This document shows positions 26,307 through 36,331 of a DNA stretch of 64,000 bases, piece after piece. The stretch lies in NCBI GenBank assembly GCA_963807925.1, contig CAWEDP010000002.1:1736001-1800000 (forward strand), given 5' to 3'. The first letter of the stretch is position 1. Every line of letters begins with the position of its first letter. Position numbers and translations under genes: made by a program. This stretch comes from CAWEDP01 sp963807925. Its GTDB lineage: Bacteria > Acidobacteriota > Vicinamibacteria > Vicinamibacterales > CAVVIG01. The notes below the pieces were generated by a model. That model did no database searches and was not told the DNA's origin. It saw only the letters and a program-made list of their open reading frames with translations.

Positions 26307-27667
26307 GACTGCTCGTCTCGCCCCGCCGCCCGTGGAGCGGCATGATGGCGCTCCACCTTGCGGATTGCGGCGACGATGTCCTGCATGTCGGCCTCATTGC
26401 CGAGGAACACGTGCGCCGGCACGTACACCGTTTCGGTCACGGCCTGGTCGGCCACCGGCGTCGGCAGGACGCGAATGTATTCCGGGTGGCGCGCGAGCAC
26501 CGTCTGCATCGCGCGCTGGCCGGACATCGTCGAGGCGTAGCACCGGTAGATGGGCGCGCCCTCCGCGCCCGTCCGCTGGAGAAACGCGTCGAGGGCGAGG
26601 CCGCCGCAGCGCGCCGGCCGGTACCGCATCACGAACATGTACATGCCGTGGCGACGGACGCCTGGATGAACGGCGAGCGGCTCGAGACAGGCGACGTCGG
26701 ACATCAGCGTCCGCAGTCTCGCGAAGTTGCGCGCGCGATGCTCCTGCTGGCGGGCGAAGGAGCTGAACCGACAGCTGAGCAGGGCCGCCTGGTACTCCGT
26801 CGGCCGGCAGTTCCAGCCGAGCGTCTCGTGTTCCCAGCGCGCGCCCGACCCGGGGGACCGCCCGGTGTTGTGCAGCGAATAGGCGCGCTCGAACGTCTCG
26901 GTGTCGTTGGTGGTCAGGATTCCGCCTTCGCCGCTCGACAGGTTCTTGGACGACTGAAAGCTGAACGCCGCGGCGTCGCCGAGCGAGCCGACGCGCCCGG
27001 TTTCCCACGCGGCTCCATGGGCCTGGGCGGCGTCCTCGACGATCTTCAGGCCGTGCCTGCGGGCAATCTCGCCGAGCGCGGTCATGTCGGCCGGCTGACC
27101 GAACTGGTGCACCGGTAGAATGGCGCGCGTCCTGCCCGGCACGATCGCCTCCTCGACACGACGCGGATCGAGGTTCAGCGTGCCGGTGTCCACGTCCACG
27201 AACGCCACGCCGAAACGGCGGTCGAGCGCCGCGGTCGCGGTGGCGATGAACGACAGGTTCGGGACGATCACCTCGCCCCCGTACTCGAGGCCGTCATGAT
27301 CGAACACCGCGGCCAGCGCCAGGCGCAGCGCGTCAGTCCCATGCGGCAGCAGCAACGCATGCCGGCAGCCGCAGTACTCGGCCCACCGCTCCGCAAACCT
27401 CTTCTGCCGAGTCTGCGGGAGCCCTTCGACGCCGCTCAGGAAGACGGCGCGGAACGCCGGCCCCACGCGGGTGACCCACTGCACCAGGTTCGCCGTCCGG
27501 TCGCTCGGCCACGGACGGAATCGCACGTCGCGCACCGGCGTGCCGCCCTCGATGGCGAGCCGACCCGTGAATCGCGAGGACCGGGCCGGCAGCGATCCAA
27601 CCGTTTGCCGGGCGACAAACCTGAGGGCATCCTTGACGAACGGGCTGACGTAGGGGATCGCGCTCAT
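26303..27667 (-). CDS. DegT/DnrJ/EryC1-family PLP sugar aminotransferase
   Basis: This 454-aa protein has LLLPHGTDALRLALAA (PLP phosphate site), VIVPNLSFIATATAALD, the KIVEDAAQAHGA aspartate motif and FSFQSSKNLSSGEGG, in which the Lys should form the Schiff base. It is longer than the usual ~370 aa because of an N-terminal ~65-residue extension. The family converts keto-sugars to amino-sugars on nucleotide carriers. With the coupled Gfo/Idh enzyme and the acyltransferase downstream it would give an N-acyl amino sugar, in the manner of WlbA/WlbC/WlbB pathways; this assignment is by context. Confidence 0.85.
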   Translation of the reverse strand: MSAIPYVSPFVKDALRFVARQTVGSLPARSSRFTGRLAIEGGTPVRDVRFRPWPSDRTANLVQWVTRVGPAFRAVFLSGVEGLPQTRQKRFAERWAEYCGCRHALLLPHGTDALRLALAAVFDHDGLEYGGEVIVPNLSFIATATAALDRRFGVAFVDVDTGTLNLDPRRVEEAIVPGRTRAILPVHQFGQPADMTALGEIARRHGLKIVEDAAQAHGAAWETGRVGSLGDAAAFSFQSSKNLSSGEGGILTTNDTETFERAYSLHNTGRSPGSGARWEHETLGWNCRPTEYQAALLSCRFSSFARQQEHRARNFARLRTLMSDVACLEPLAVHPGVRRHGMYMFVMRYRPARCGGLALDAFLQRTGAEGAPIYRCYASTMSGQRAMQTVLARHPEYIRVLPTPVADQAVTETVYVPAHVFLGNEADMQDIVAAIRKVERHHAAPRAAGRDEQS

Positions 27668-28638
27668 CTCGCCGTCATCTGGACGAAGAGGCCGAAGTCA
27701 GCCGCTCGGGGGCGCGCGAGGCGGGCGAGGCCGGTGAGCCGCGCCGTCTTCGAGACGACTCGCTCGAACAGGCGCCAGCCCTCACCCGCCGGCTGCGTCC
27801 AGTGTGGCCCGCCGGCCGCGAGCGCCCGGGGAGCCGGTTTCCGCCAGCGCCGTCCGCAGAGTCCACCGAGTGCCAGGTTGACCGAGCTCCGGGCCGGCAG
27901 CGTCTCGACTTCCTCGACGACCTCGGACTGTTCAGAAAACAGGCGAGTCCAGAAGCCTTCCGGGAACAACGTGACGACGTCAGGCGGCGGCGCCGAGTCG
28001 AGCCACAGCTGATCCCGCAGGTGCAGCGCCGCGCGATTGGGCGCGTTGAACAGCAGCCTGCCCCCAGGCTTCAGCAGGCAGAGGAGACGCCTGGTCAGAC
28101 CCACTGGATCGCATACGCAGCCGATCAATCCCACGTGATAGACGACGTCGTACGGGCTGCCGGCGTCAACCGCTGGAGAATCGGCGAGAGCGAAATGGTT
28201 TCCGAACGCCTCGCGCGCCCCCGCCACGGCGTCAGAGGCGACGTCCACGCCAAGGATGCGGCGCCCCTCGAGGATGAAGTACGACGTGAGATAGCCGCGC
28301 GAGCAGCCCACCTCGAGCAGGTGCCCCGAGCGATCGCCTGAAGTCCGGTCGATGACGAACCGGTACTTCGGCGTCTCGGAGAGCACGCGTCGCAGCCCGC
28401 CGCGATTGCGCTGCTCGAACAGCCGGCGACACTCGCCGGCGAGCCCCCGGTACGCCGCGTAGTACCAGAGACCGCCCGATTCGTGGAGCAACTTGTAAAC
28501 GTCCTGATCGTGACGCGTGAAGCGACAGCCGCAGGCCGCGCAGTCGCTGACGTCCCACGCGTATCCCGCGAGATATTCCACCGTTCCGGCGGGCGCCACC
28601 GCCCCGCTTCCGCAGATCCTGCAGTGGGTCATCGTCAC
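27664..28638 (-). CDS. SAM methyltransferase with N-terminal zinc ribbon
   Basis: About 324 aa. The N-terminus has two CxxC pairs (CRICGSG and CAACGCRF), giving the zinc-ribbon seen in Methyltransf_23-type sugar C-methyltransferases. The SAM fold follows (LLEVGCSRGYLTSYFILEGRRILGVD), then VYHVGLIGCVCDP and LLKPGGRLLFNAPN. The GTG at 28638 forms a GTGA overlap with the upstream gene's stop; the ATG two codons later (28632) is equally possible. Its stop overlaps the aminotransferase start. Likely a glycan or nucleotide-sugar methyltransferase. Confidence 0.78.
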   Translation of the reverse strand: MTMTHCRICGSGAVAPAGTVEYLAGYAWDVSDCAACGCRFTRHDQDVYKLLHESGGLWYYAAYRGLAGECRRLFEQRNRGGLRRVLSETPKYRFVIDRTSGDRSGHLLEVGCSRGYLTSYFILEGRRILGVDVASDAVAGAREAFGNHFALADSPAVDAGSPYDVVYHVGLIGCVCDPVGLTRRLLCLLKPGGRLLFNAPNRAALHLRDQLWLDSAPPPDVVTLFPEGFWTRLFSEQSEVVEEVETLPARSSVNLALGGLCGRRWRKPAPRALAAGGPHWTQPAGEGWRLFERVVSKTARLTGLARLARPRAADFGLFVQMTAR

Positions 28639-29735
28639 CGAGCCCGACGGCCCCCGCCCACCGGTTCGGCGTCGACGTCCGGCCAGGGCGAGCCCGGCTC
28701 GTCTCGCTGATACGCCGCCGCCAGACACTTCCGAACTGTCTCCTTCCAGGTCCACGTGGAAGCCACGCGGGCATTTTCTTCTCCGATGGCCTTCAGATCC
28801 ATCGCGGCGGCCTCGTCGATGCGCAGGGCGAGATCCGGCGCGCTGCCGGTTCTGTAGACCGGATTGCGGGTGCCCACCAGAGCGCCGAGATACCCGGGCA
28901 GGTCGGGCGAGATGACGGGCCGCCCGAATGTCATTGCCAGGAAGATGATCCCCGAGTTGAGCCCGGTCAGCCGCGGCACGATCGCGACATCGCAGGTGTC
29001 GACGAACCGGGAGATCTCGTTCTCAGGCACACGGCGAGGTTCCACGACGGCTCGCCGGCGGCGGAGCCAACGATTCCACGCGAAGCGGCCGGCGCGCAGC
29101 CTCCACGGCGAGTCCTGGACGACCACCTTGCCGGCCATCAGCAGGCGTTTCCCCGGCGCACGGACCAGATCGTAGGCCGACTTGATCAGCCGCACCTCGT
29201 CCCACGAGCGCAGCGAGCCGATCGCCAGGATCACGAACTCGTCGGCGGCAATGCCCATCTTCGCGCGCCGGCTGCCGCGCTCGACCTGGGTGGCGAGCGT
29301 CACCTCGTAGCTGGCCGGCGCGTGGACGACGTGGCGGGCGCGGCGCGCTTCGGGAAACTCGTCCAGGACCAGCTCGTGCGATGCCGTCGTGTAGTGCGTG
29401 ATCACCTGGCAGTGCGTGTAGAAGGCCGAGTACAGTTCGCGGTACGCCGGATGGCGATGGTGCTGGTGCGGATACAGGTTGTTGACGGTGAAGATGTTGA
29501 TGGCATGCTGCCGCCACCACGCCAGGTGTTCGACAATCGCCCCGAGCTGCCGCCGGTCCGGCACCCGCCAGTTCGAGAGCTCTTCGGGCCACTGGTGGTG
29601 CACCACGTCGAAGCGCGCGGCCCGTATCCGGAAGTTGGCCGTGCCCGTGACGACCTCCCAGCCCAGGCTGCGATAGCCTTCCACGAGGCCCATCGTGAAG
29701 TCGGGCTCGTCGGTTGCGATCAGAACGCGCGGCAT
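28635..29735 (-). CDS. GT-B glycosyltransferase (GT4-like)
   Basis: 366 aa from the ATG at 29735 (MPRVLIATDEPDFTMGLVEGY). The N-terminal domain has FDVVHHQWPEELSNW and IFTVNNLYPHQHHRH. The C-terminal Rossmann domain has ILAIGSLRSWDEVRLIKSAY, CDVAIVPRLTGLNSGIIFLAMTFG and VISPDLPGYLGALVG. It lacks the classic GT4 EX7E residues but has the fold order of GumK/GT4-like enzymes. The frame is open to 29789, but that part would overlap the preceding gene without SD support. It is a sugar transferase of unknown specificity. Confidence 0.72.
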   Translation of the reverse strand: MPRVLIATDEPDFTMGLVEGYRSLGWEVVTGTANFRIRAARFDVVHHQWPEELSNWRVPDRRQLGAIVEHLAWWRQHAINIFTVNNLYPHQHHRHPAYRELYSAFYTHCQVITHYTTASHELVLDEFPEARRARHVVHAPASYEVTLATQVERGSRRAKMGIAADEFVILAIGSLRSWDEVRLIKSAYDLVRAPGKRLLMAGKVVVQDSPWRLRAGRFAWNRWLRRRRAVVEPRRVPENEISRFVDTCDVAIVPRLTGLNSGIIFLAMTFGRPVISPDLPGYLGALVGTRNPVYRTGSAPDLALRIDEAAAMDLKAIGEENARVASTWTWKETVRKCLAAAYQRDEPGSPWPDVDAEPVGGGRRAR

Positions 29736-29754
29736 GGCCAGTGTTATGGAATCG

Positions 29755-30699
29755 TCAGATGCCGGCGGTGGCGCCGGCCAGCAGGCCATCCGACACGAGG
29801 CGCCGAATGCCCTCGCCGTACATCAGATGCCGGATGACCCCGTTGTAATGCCGGAACGCCCGGCCTCCCAGGCCGGGTTCGAAGTAGAGGGTATAGTCGG
29901 CCGGCAGGAGCTCGACGCCGAACCGCGAGCCGCACAAGGCATACAGGGTCTGCTCGATGCGCCAGAAGTGCCCCTCGGTGATGCCGGGCAGGCCGAGGAA
30001 TTCCTCGATCCAGTCCAGCCGCATCGACTCGCGGTGGACCACGCCGAGGCCGCTGTTGATCATCGGCTGCAGCTCCATCTCCGCGTGCTGCCGGACGATG
30101 TCGGGAGTCACGGTGTAGGCGCTCACACCGCAGTCCGAATTGAAGGCGTTCCTGCGAAAGCACGGGTCCTCGAGACGCTGCAGATAGGCCGTCGGCTCTG
30201 CGAAGAACAGCAGATCGCTGTCGAACAGCGCCAGGCGGTCGGCCTCGAGGTAGGCCATGAAGTCGAACACCTTGGGCGCCAGGAGATTGGTCTGCCGGAA
30301 CGCGAGGCTGCGGGGGAAATCGGCGAGCATCCGGCGCGCCGTGGCGTCGGCCTCGTCGCGCGGGATGACTCTGGCTGCCGGAAAGTGCCGGCGCAGCGTC
30401 GCGGCGGATTCGGCGGACACGGACCGGTCCAGATGGATGCAGAGGGCGTATCGCTTCGGGCTGACGGCGTAGAACGACTTCAGCGTCCACACCAGGTTCA
30501 GCCAGTCGTCTTCGGAAGTGAGGACGTGAATCTCGGCGGTCGTATCGGTAGTACCGGTCACCGGGGCGGTTCTGAGGATGCGCGGCCGGACGACGTCGCG
30601 GAACCAGGCTACGGCCACACCGTCGCCAAATCTCTGGGCGAACCACAACCGAAGGGCTCCAGGTGTCACGCGCGGCCGCTGCGCGGAAAGCATGGACAT
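29755..30699 (-). CDS. GT-A-fold nucleotide-sugar transferase-like protein
   Basis: This is a 314-aa protein. The pattern IHVLTSEDDWLNLVWTLKSFY at the start of the fold, the central ALFDSDLLFFAEPTAYL with DSD metal-binding triad, and FNSDCGVSAYTV resemble retaining GT-A enzymes (GT8/GT-A hypothetical group) found in O-antigen clusters. There is no signal peptide, so it is probably cytoplasmic. It is intact and lies between two other transferase genes, directly abutting the upstream one. The exact family is not certain. Confidence 0.65.
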   Translation of the reverse strand: MSMLSAQRPRVTPGALRLWFAQRFGDGVAVAWFRDVVRPRILRTAPVTGTTDTTAEIHVLTSEDDWLNLVWTLKSFYAVSPKRYALCIHLDRSVSAESAATLRRHFPAARVIPRDEADATARRMLADFPRSLAFRQTNLLAPKVFDFMAYLEADRLALFDSDLLFFAEPTAYLQRLEDPCFRRNAFNSDCGVSAYTVTPDIVRQHAEMELQPMINSGLGVVHRESMRLDWIEEFLGLPGITEGHFWRIEQTLYALCGSRFGVELLPADYTLYFEPGLGGRAFRHYNGVIRHLMYGEGIRRLVSDGLLAGATAGI

Positions 30700-31746
30700 T
30701 CAGGAGACGGCTCGCGTCCCTCTAACGACAACTTGAAGCCCGCATCTGAGTGCCAAGGCCTTGATACAGCGGCGGGCTGTGGCCCGAACACTGTTCATTT
30801 TGAGCACAATCGATCCGCATCCGTGGTTGAACATCCAAAAGTGCAGCCGGACCATCGGATGCGCGCTCAATCTCAGAATGTCGCTGCTGATCGCGACGCG
30901 CTCGTTGTCAGTGAGGTATTTCTTCGCCAGCAGCGTTGACAAGCCGACGGCCCGATATCGGCGGAATCGTCGCACCGAGCGCAAGCTCCAGCCGTGCCGA
31001 CGGAAGGCCGGCTCGATAACAGCGTCGAACGTCTGCGTGAGGCCCCGGATCTCGGAGATCCTCCTTTGGTCCGACCACTGGGTTCCGCCCCAGACACGAT
31101 ACTGCGCCAATATCTCCGGGGTGTACACGTTCCCGTATCCGGCATCCGCGAGCCTCGCCGACAAGTAATAGTCCTCGGCGGTCGCAGGCGCGCCTTCGAG
31201 AAAATTCACCGCCCTCAAGGCCGAACGACGAAACATCTGGATATTCGCGGCAAACCTTGCGCCTCGCAGGCACGCCCTGAGCGCATCGTCCGGCTGCTCG
31301 AACCCACCCATCCTAAATAGCCGGCGTAACCTCGTGACTTTGCCTTCCCGATCAACCTCTTCAACACCAGCATGCGCATAAGCCGCCCTCTCGTGACGCA
31401 CGAGCAAAGCGCTCAGCACCTCAACATAGCGTCGCTTCAGGACATCGTCAGAATCGAGCCTGACCACAAACTCTGCGTCCGGGCAACGGAGCCCGCGGTC
31501 GGCACTGATGTTGATGCCACGGTTGCTCGAATGACGGAGGTACCGAAGCTTCGGAAACTCGGAACAGAGAGCCTGCATAATCTCTGGCGTCTCGTCCGGA
31601 CTCGCGTCGTCGATAACCCACACCTCGGAGACGGCCATTGTCTGATCAAAGCAGCTCCGAACGGCTCGCTCGAGAAATTCCCCATGTTTGTAGGTGGGAA
31701 TCACGACAGCTACCGAGCCTTGGCCTCCGCCGGTCATCGCGCTCAT
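30700..31746 (-). CDS. GT2 glycosyltransferase
   Basis: 348 aa from the ATG at 31746, which overlaps the previous stop (ATGA); the in-frame extension to 32004 lies inside the neighbour. It has AVVIPTYKHGEFLERAVRSC, VWVIDDASPDET, the SNRGINISADRGL loop, FVVRLDSDDVLK (metal DSD) and APATAEDYYLSARLADAG (ED catalytic). A long basic C-terminal region could associate with membrane. Role: one step in repeat-unit synthesis. Confidence 0.83.
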   Translation of the reverse strand: MSAMTGGGQGSVAVVIPTYKHGEFLERAVRSCFDQTMAVSEVWVIDDASPDETPEIMQALCSEFPKLRYLRHSSNRGINISADRGLRCPDAEFVVRLDSDDVLKRRYVEVLSALLVRHERAAYAHAGVEEVDREGKVTRLRRLFRMGGFEQPDDALRACLRGARFAANIQMFRRSALRAVNFLEGAPATAEDYYLSARLADAGYGNVYTPEILAQYRVWGGTQWSDQRRISEIRGLTQTFDAVIEPAFRRHGWSLRSVRRFRRYRAVGLSTLLAKKYLTDNERVAISSDILRLSAHPMVRLHFWMFNHGCGSIVLKMNSVRATARRCIKALALRCGLQVVVRGTRAVS

Positions 31747-32832
31747 TCCGCCTTCGACGCCTCGCTTGAGACAAGCTTCGTTACAGCCGACAGACCGACG
31801 CCGAGAATCCGTTGACGATAGCTCTTCGCCAGGACCAGCTTCGGATGGCGCGCCGCAACCGCCAGTCCGCCGATCAGCCGGCTGGCACGGGAATCGCCGC
31901 GTGTCGTCGACGCCGTGACCTGCGTCAAGAACCGTTTCTGATACAACCAGAGCGCTTGCAGGCGCAACCGACGCGACCAGTTCAACGGCGCGGCCGAATC
32001 CCACAGCAGTCGCTCGACGACGCCCAGGATCTCCGCGGTAGATCGTTCCTGCTGATTCGACTTCTGGGTATCGGTCAATCGAAACGCAGCCAGCTCTGCG
32101 TCAATGCTGAGCACACGTCCACCGGCGCGAAGAATACGCGTCCAGTACCTCGTAGTCCATGACCATGAACAGGTCGGCTTGAAACGGACCAATTCGCTCC
32201 GCTATTCGCTTTGTCCAGAACACCTCCGGTTGCACAAAGTTCCTCTGATTCCACCAAACGCCCCAGACGTCAACTATTTCGTCGAACGTCACGATATTCG
32301 GGCGGCGCACACCGATCGTGCGACCGCAATCGTCAACCAGCCGGCAGTTACCGTGAAAGAGATCCGCGTTTGGATTCTCTCGATATGCCCTCGCCACGCG
32401 CTCCAGTGCGCCTGGCAGGTAGACATCATCGCTGTTCAAGTACGCACGCAGTTCACCGGTCGCCCGCTTCATCCCTTGGTTGATTGCGTCGGTCTGCCCC
32501 TGATCCCGTTCAGACACCCAATAAGACAGCCAGCGCTCGTACTTCCGAATCGTCGAGACGCTTCCATCGATGCTGCCCCCGTCAACAATGATATATTCAA
32601 GATTCGGGTAATTCTGACTTAGAACTGACGCAATCGTCTCCTCGATGTACTTACCCTGGTTGTACGATGGGGTGACGACGGTCACTCGCGGCCATTTCGT
32701 CCCACCCCTCGGATGCGAGCCGTAGCGTCTGGCTGTCGTCACGTCGATGACACGATATTGGAGGGCATCAGACAAGCGCTGCAGTCGGATCGCTGAGGCA
32801 CTCGGCAAGACCAGCTCCGTGTTCGATCCCAC
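31743..32832 (-). CDS. GT2 glycosyltransferase, frameshifted
   Basis: 363 codons after removing one base. The N-terminal part has PRVTVVTPSYNQGKYIEETI, YIIVDGGSIDGS and AYLNSDDVYLPGALERVARA with the DxD-type NSDD. It runs to VMDYE and then loses frame at GTACC 32145-32149 (minus strand GAGGTAC). The next frame resumes YWTRILRAGGRVLSIDAELA and carries the rest of the helical C-terminus. The start at 32832 overlaps the previous gene by 65 bp and is uncertain; a GTG near 32740 could be the true start. It is clearly one enzyme rather than two. Confidence 0.68.
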
Positions 32833-33920
32833 AGTCCCTGTACTTCACCGTCGACGGGAGCTCGAGCGCACCACGTGCGACCGCCTCCTTCAGCGCCTGC
32901 GGATATCCGTCTGCGAGCAGTTGTTCCAGATACGCTGCGCCGTTCATGCCGAGGATCGTCCTGACTTGCCACTTCTTGAGGACCATTGCCAGGCTGTACT
33001 CAAGCATTGGTAGCCTGGCAGGTGCAGCCCGCCATCCAAGCGTTCGTCGGATGTGACGGAGCGCCTTCCCGAAGTGCTCATCCCGCCCACGCTGGGTATT
33101 GCCGAAGGCGCGAGGATAGGACGCCCGAATCTCAGCGAACTCTTCAACGGAAAGGAAGGCGCTCGCTTGCTCGCGTACCCGAGTCCTCGGATTGGCCCGG
33201 AACGTTTGCGATTTCAGATGCTCCCAGACCGAGGGAACTTGCACCACGTGCATGCCTCGAGTATGACATTCGGAACTGAAGTCAATCTCCTCTCCATATG
33301 AACGTGTATCCTCCCAGAATCCTCTTGACCCGTCCGGCTGGTCTATATCCGACCACAGCGATCGCCTTAGCGCGAAGAACGCGCCGCAAAAGTTCGAGCG
33401 CAAGAGCGGATGTCTGACTGCACTCGTCATGAAGTGTGTCGAGTCGGCCGAAAAGCGCTGCAGGATACCGGTCCGGTCGTCGAGCTCCTTTTGACACCAA
33501 TACACAATCCCAACAGACGGATTCAACTCGAAGACGGAGCTGACCGCATCCAACCATCCCTCGGCAGTCGGCCGGACGTCATCGTTCACGATGAACACTA
33601 CCTCCGACCGCGCGTGCCGGCAGATCAGATTCCATGCTGCCGGCACCCCTCTATTCTCTGGAGTTGCGATGAATCGAACTCCTTTGTCGCCACAGAACTG
33701 AGCAACCTCGTCTACCACGCCGTCGACGGTACCTACCGTCATCGACGACAATGATGTGAGGCACCTCGTGTTTGCCAACGGTCGCGAAGATGGCATTGAT
33801 CAGGTTCTTCGCGTTGTTCGCGTTGTTGTAGATCGAGACGCCGATCGACGCCTTACACATCGTGGACAGAGACCCGTCGTGGTGATTCGTGGAATCGTTT
33901 GAGCGCTGTGAATTGCTCAC
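32768..33920 (-). CDS. GT2 glycosyltransferase, frameshifted in the DDGS motif
   Basis: 384 codons after removing one base. From the GTG at 33920 (GAGG 6 nt upstream), the protein reads SIGVSIYNNANNAKNLINAI and HIIVVDDG. The frame then breaks at GGTACC 33728-33733, and deleting the extra G restores VVDDGSTVDGVVDE, the expected GT2 nucleotide-binding motif. The rest is intact: GVPAAWNLICRHA, FIVNDDVRPTAEGWLDAV (metal DD), and FWEDTRSYGEEIDFSSECH (ED catalytic). The exact restoration of a catalytic motif argues for a sequence error. Confidence 0.72.
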
Positions 33921-34081
33921 ATAGCCTCGGACTTCGCCGTCCAGCTAAAGCTGAATGCGAACGCCTGGCTGCAGCGTGAAAACCTAGCTCCGGTGGTCGC
34001 CCGTGAAGCGTGGTGGAAATCGCACGAGGTCTGTCGATCCATTGCCTCCACCGGAATGTCGGCGTATCGGGTAGCAAAGCC

Positions 34082-35421
34082 TCAGGATTCATGAAGGTAT
34101 CGGACGGGAGACGCAGCGGCCGAACGATCTGACAACTCGTCGAGGCCACTACTCCATCGCAGAATCGGCGCGATTAACCCAGGCCGTGTCGCCGCGGAGA
34201 GTGAATTCCATAGCGGCGAGACACCATGATCGAGCAAGACCTCGAATTCAAGCACCGATTCGATATTCACGATCCAGCTGACGTTGTGGAGGCTAATTCG
34301 AGGGCAAATGAAGTACACACCCGCGTTGAGCAGACCGCTCGGCACGACGCACCGCCAGTGGTTCCGGCCCAGCCGGACCGGCGGCCAGTTGTCCTGCGCC
34401 TGATCCGTCTGATACGTGCGCAGAACAGTGACTCCCTCCGAATTCGTCAGATCAAAGCCAACACATAGAGCGGGATTCCTGGTGTTAGACATGAACTCGA
34501 AGTCCACAACAATGGGCTGAGTGTTGCTGACGACCGGGGCAACCTGACCCTGCGAGCGAACACGTACGGCTAGCAACCTCAGCTCCTTGCTGCCGGGGGC
34601 GTCGCTTTCAGGCCACAGCACCTCTCCAGTCGAGGCACACGATTGAGTCAAATACTGTCCTACGACCGATGACGCCGGCCCTTGAATCTCGATGTGGCCG
34701 CCATTCATCAGAAGAGCATGGCTGCACAGTGATTGAACGGCGTGCATGTTATGACTCACAAAGAGCACCGTGCGGCCGTCGGTGGCTGCGACCGACCTCA
34801 TTTTCCTCAGGCATTTTCTTTGAAACTGACCGTCTCCGACCGCCAGCACCTCATCGACGATCAGGATCTCCGGCTCGAGGTGCGCAGCCACCGCGAACGC
34901 GAGCCGCACGTACATGCCGGAGCTGTAGCGCTTGACCGGCGTGTCCAGGAACTTCTCGATCTCGGCGAACGCCACGATCTCGTCGAACTTTCGTGCGATC
35001 TCCGCACGCGCCATCCCGAGGATCGCGCCGTTCAGGAAGATGTTCTCGCGCCCGGTCAGCTCGGGATGAAAGCCCGTGCCCACCTCGAGCAGGCTGGCCA
35101 CCCGGCCCCGCAACCTCGACTCGCCCCTCGGTCGGCTCGGTGATGCGGCTCAGAATCTTCAGCAGCGTGCTCTTCCCGGCGCCGTTCCGCCCGATGATCC
35201 CGACGACCTCGCCCTCCTTGACGTCGAACGACACGTCACGGAGCGCCCAGAAATCTTCACGGCTGGGTGGCTTGACCGCGCGACCCATCAGCCGCCGGAA
35301 CGGCGATGCCACCGTCGACGCGAGCACGTCCCGGAAGGCGACGTACGAGCTGGCCCTCGGCCTGATGGCGGATGCGGTACCGCTTCCCCAGGCCCTTAAC
35401 GGAAATAATTGACGCGCTCAT
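34082..35421 (-). CDS. wzt: Wzt-type polysaccharide ABC transporter ATPase with C-terminal glycan-binding domain, frameshifted
   Basis: 446 codons after removing two extra bases. From the ATG at 35421 it reads [20 protein letters not shown]. One shift lies near 35345-35356 (either GGG or the adjacent GTAC), before [16 protein letters not shown]. The Walker A is [15 protein letters not shown] second shift near 35111-35113 precedes [20 protein letters not shown]. The signature motif is [14 protein letters not shown] and the Walker B is [12 protein letters not shown], with an SHN switch histidine. Residues from about 260 on form the beta-sandwich domain that in Wzt recognises the terminal glycan modification. 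It partners the permease 10 bp upstream. Confidence 0.8.
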
Positions 35422-35431
35422 CGATTCACGC

Positions 35432-36331
35432 TCAAATCACGTCCGCGAACCGGCGCTCCATCCGCCGGAAATAGCGGACGCCGACGAAAACGCACACCGC
35501 CGTGACCGCGACCGAGATGCCCACCGCCCACGGATCGAGCTGGGACTTCTCGCCGAGGAGCGCCCAGCGGAAGCCGTCGATGACGCCCACCATCGGATTG
35601 AGCGCGTACAGCGTCCGCCAGCGGGCCGGAACGTTCGCCGTGGTGAACGCAATCGGCGAGACGAACAGCCCGAACTGCACGATGAACGGCACCAGGTGCC
35701 GGAAATCGCGGTACTCCACGTTCAACGCGGCGAGAAGAACTCCCAGGCCAAGCGCGAGAGTGGCGGCAAGAGCCACGAATGCGGGCAGCACCACCACCTG
35801 CCAGCCTGGCGCGACTCCGTACCAGAGCATCAGCATCGCCAGCAGGCCGAACGTGATCAGGAAATCGACGAAGGCCGTCGCGACGGCTGCACAGGGAACG
35901 ATCAAGCGCGGAAAGTAGACCTTCGAGATTAGATTAGCGTTGCCGATGAGGCTTCCGGATGACTCTCCGAGCGCGCTGGCAAAGAACTGCCAGGGCAGAA
36001 CGGCGGCGAATACCAGGATCGGCTCGGGCACCTGGCCCGGCGGCATCCGGGCCAGCCGCCGGAATCCCACGAACACCAGCATCGTCAGCGCCGGCCGGAT
36101 GACCGCCCATGCAACGCCAATCGCCGTCTGCTTGTAGCGGACGACGATGTCGCGCCAGGCCAGGAAGTACATCAGCTCGCGATACCGCCAGATGTCCCGC
36201 CAGTAGTTCCTGGCAGTCCGTCCCGCCTCGATGACGAGCTCGAAGGGTTCCTCGACGACCGCCGGACGCGCGCTGTCGGTCGCAGCGGCGCTCATCGCGC
36301 CTGCTGAATCCATTGGAACGTCCGTGCTCAC
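35432..36331 (-). CDS. wzm: Wzm-type ABC-2 polysaccharide transporter permease
   Basis: About 299 aa from the GTG at 36331 (GTGA overlap with the upstream stop). A cytoplasmic N-terminus RTARNYWRDIWRYRELMYFL leads to six predicted membrane helices with the RDIVVRYKQTAIGVAWAVIRPA start typical of TagG/Wzm/RfbA permeases. It ends with RYFRRMERRFADVI, the usual amphipathic finish. With the adjacent Wzt ATPase it would export a lipid-linked polysaccharide across the inner membrane. The frame appears fused to the upstream redoxin gene only because of that gene's frameshift. Confidence 0.87.
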   Translation of the reverse strand: MSTDVPMDSAGAMSAAATDSARPAVVEEPFELVIEAGRTARNYWRDIWRYRELMYFLAWRDIVVRYKQTAIGVAWAVIRPALTMLVFVGFRRLARMPPGQVPEPILVFAAVLPWQFFASALGESSGSLIGNANLISKVYFPRLIVPCAAVATAFVDFLITFGLLAMLMLWYGVAPGWQVVVLPAFVALAATLALGLGVLLAALNVEYRDFRHLVPFIVQFGLFVSPIAFTTANVPARWRTLYALNPMVGVIDGFRWALLGEKSQLDPWAVGISVAVTAVCVFVGVRYFRRMERRFADVI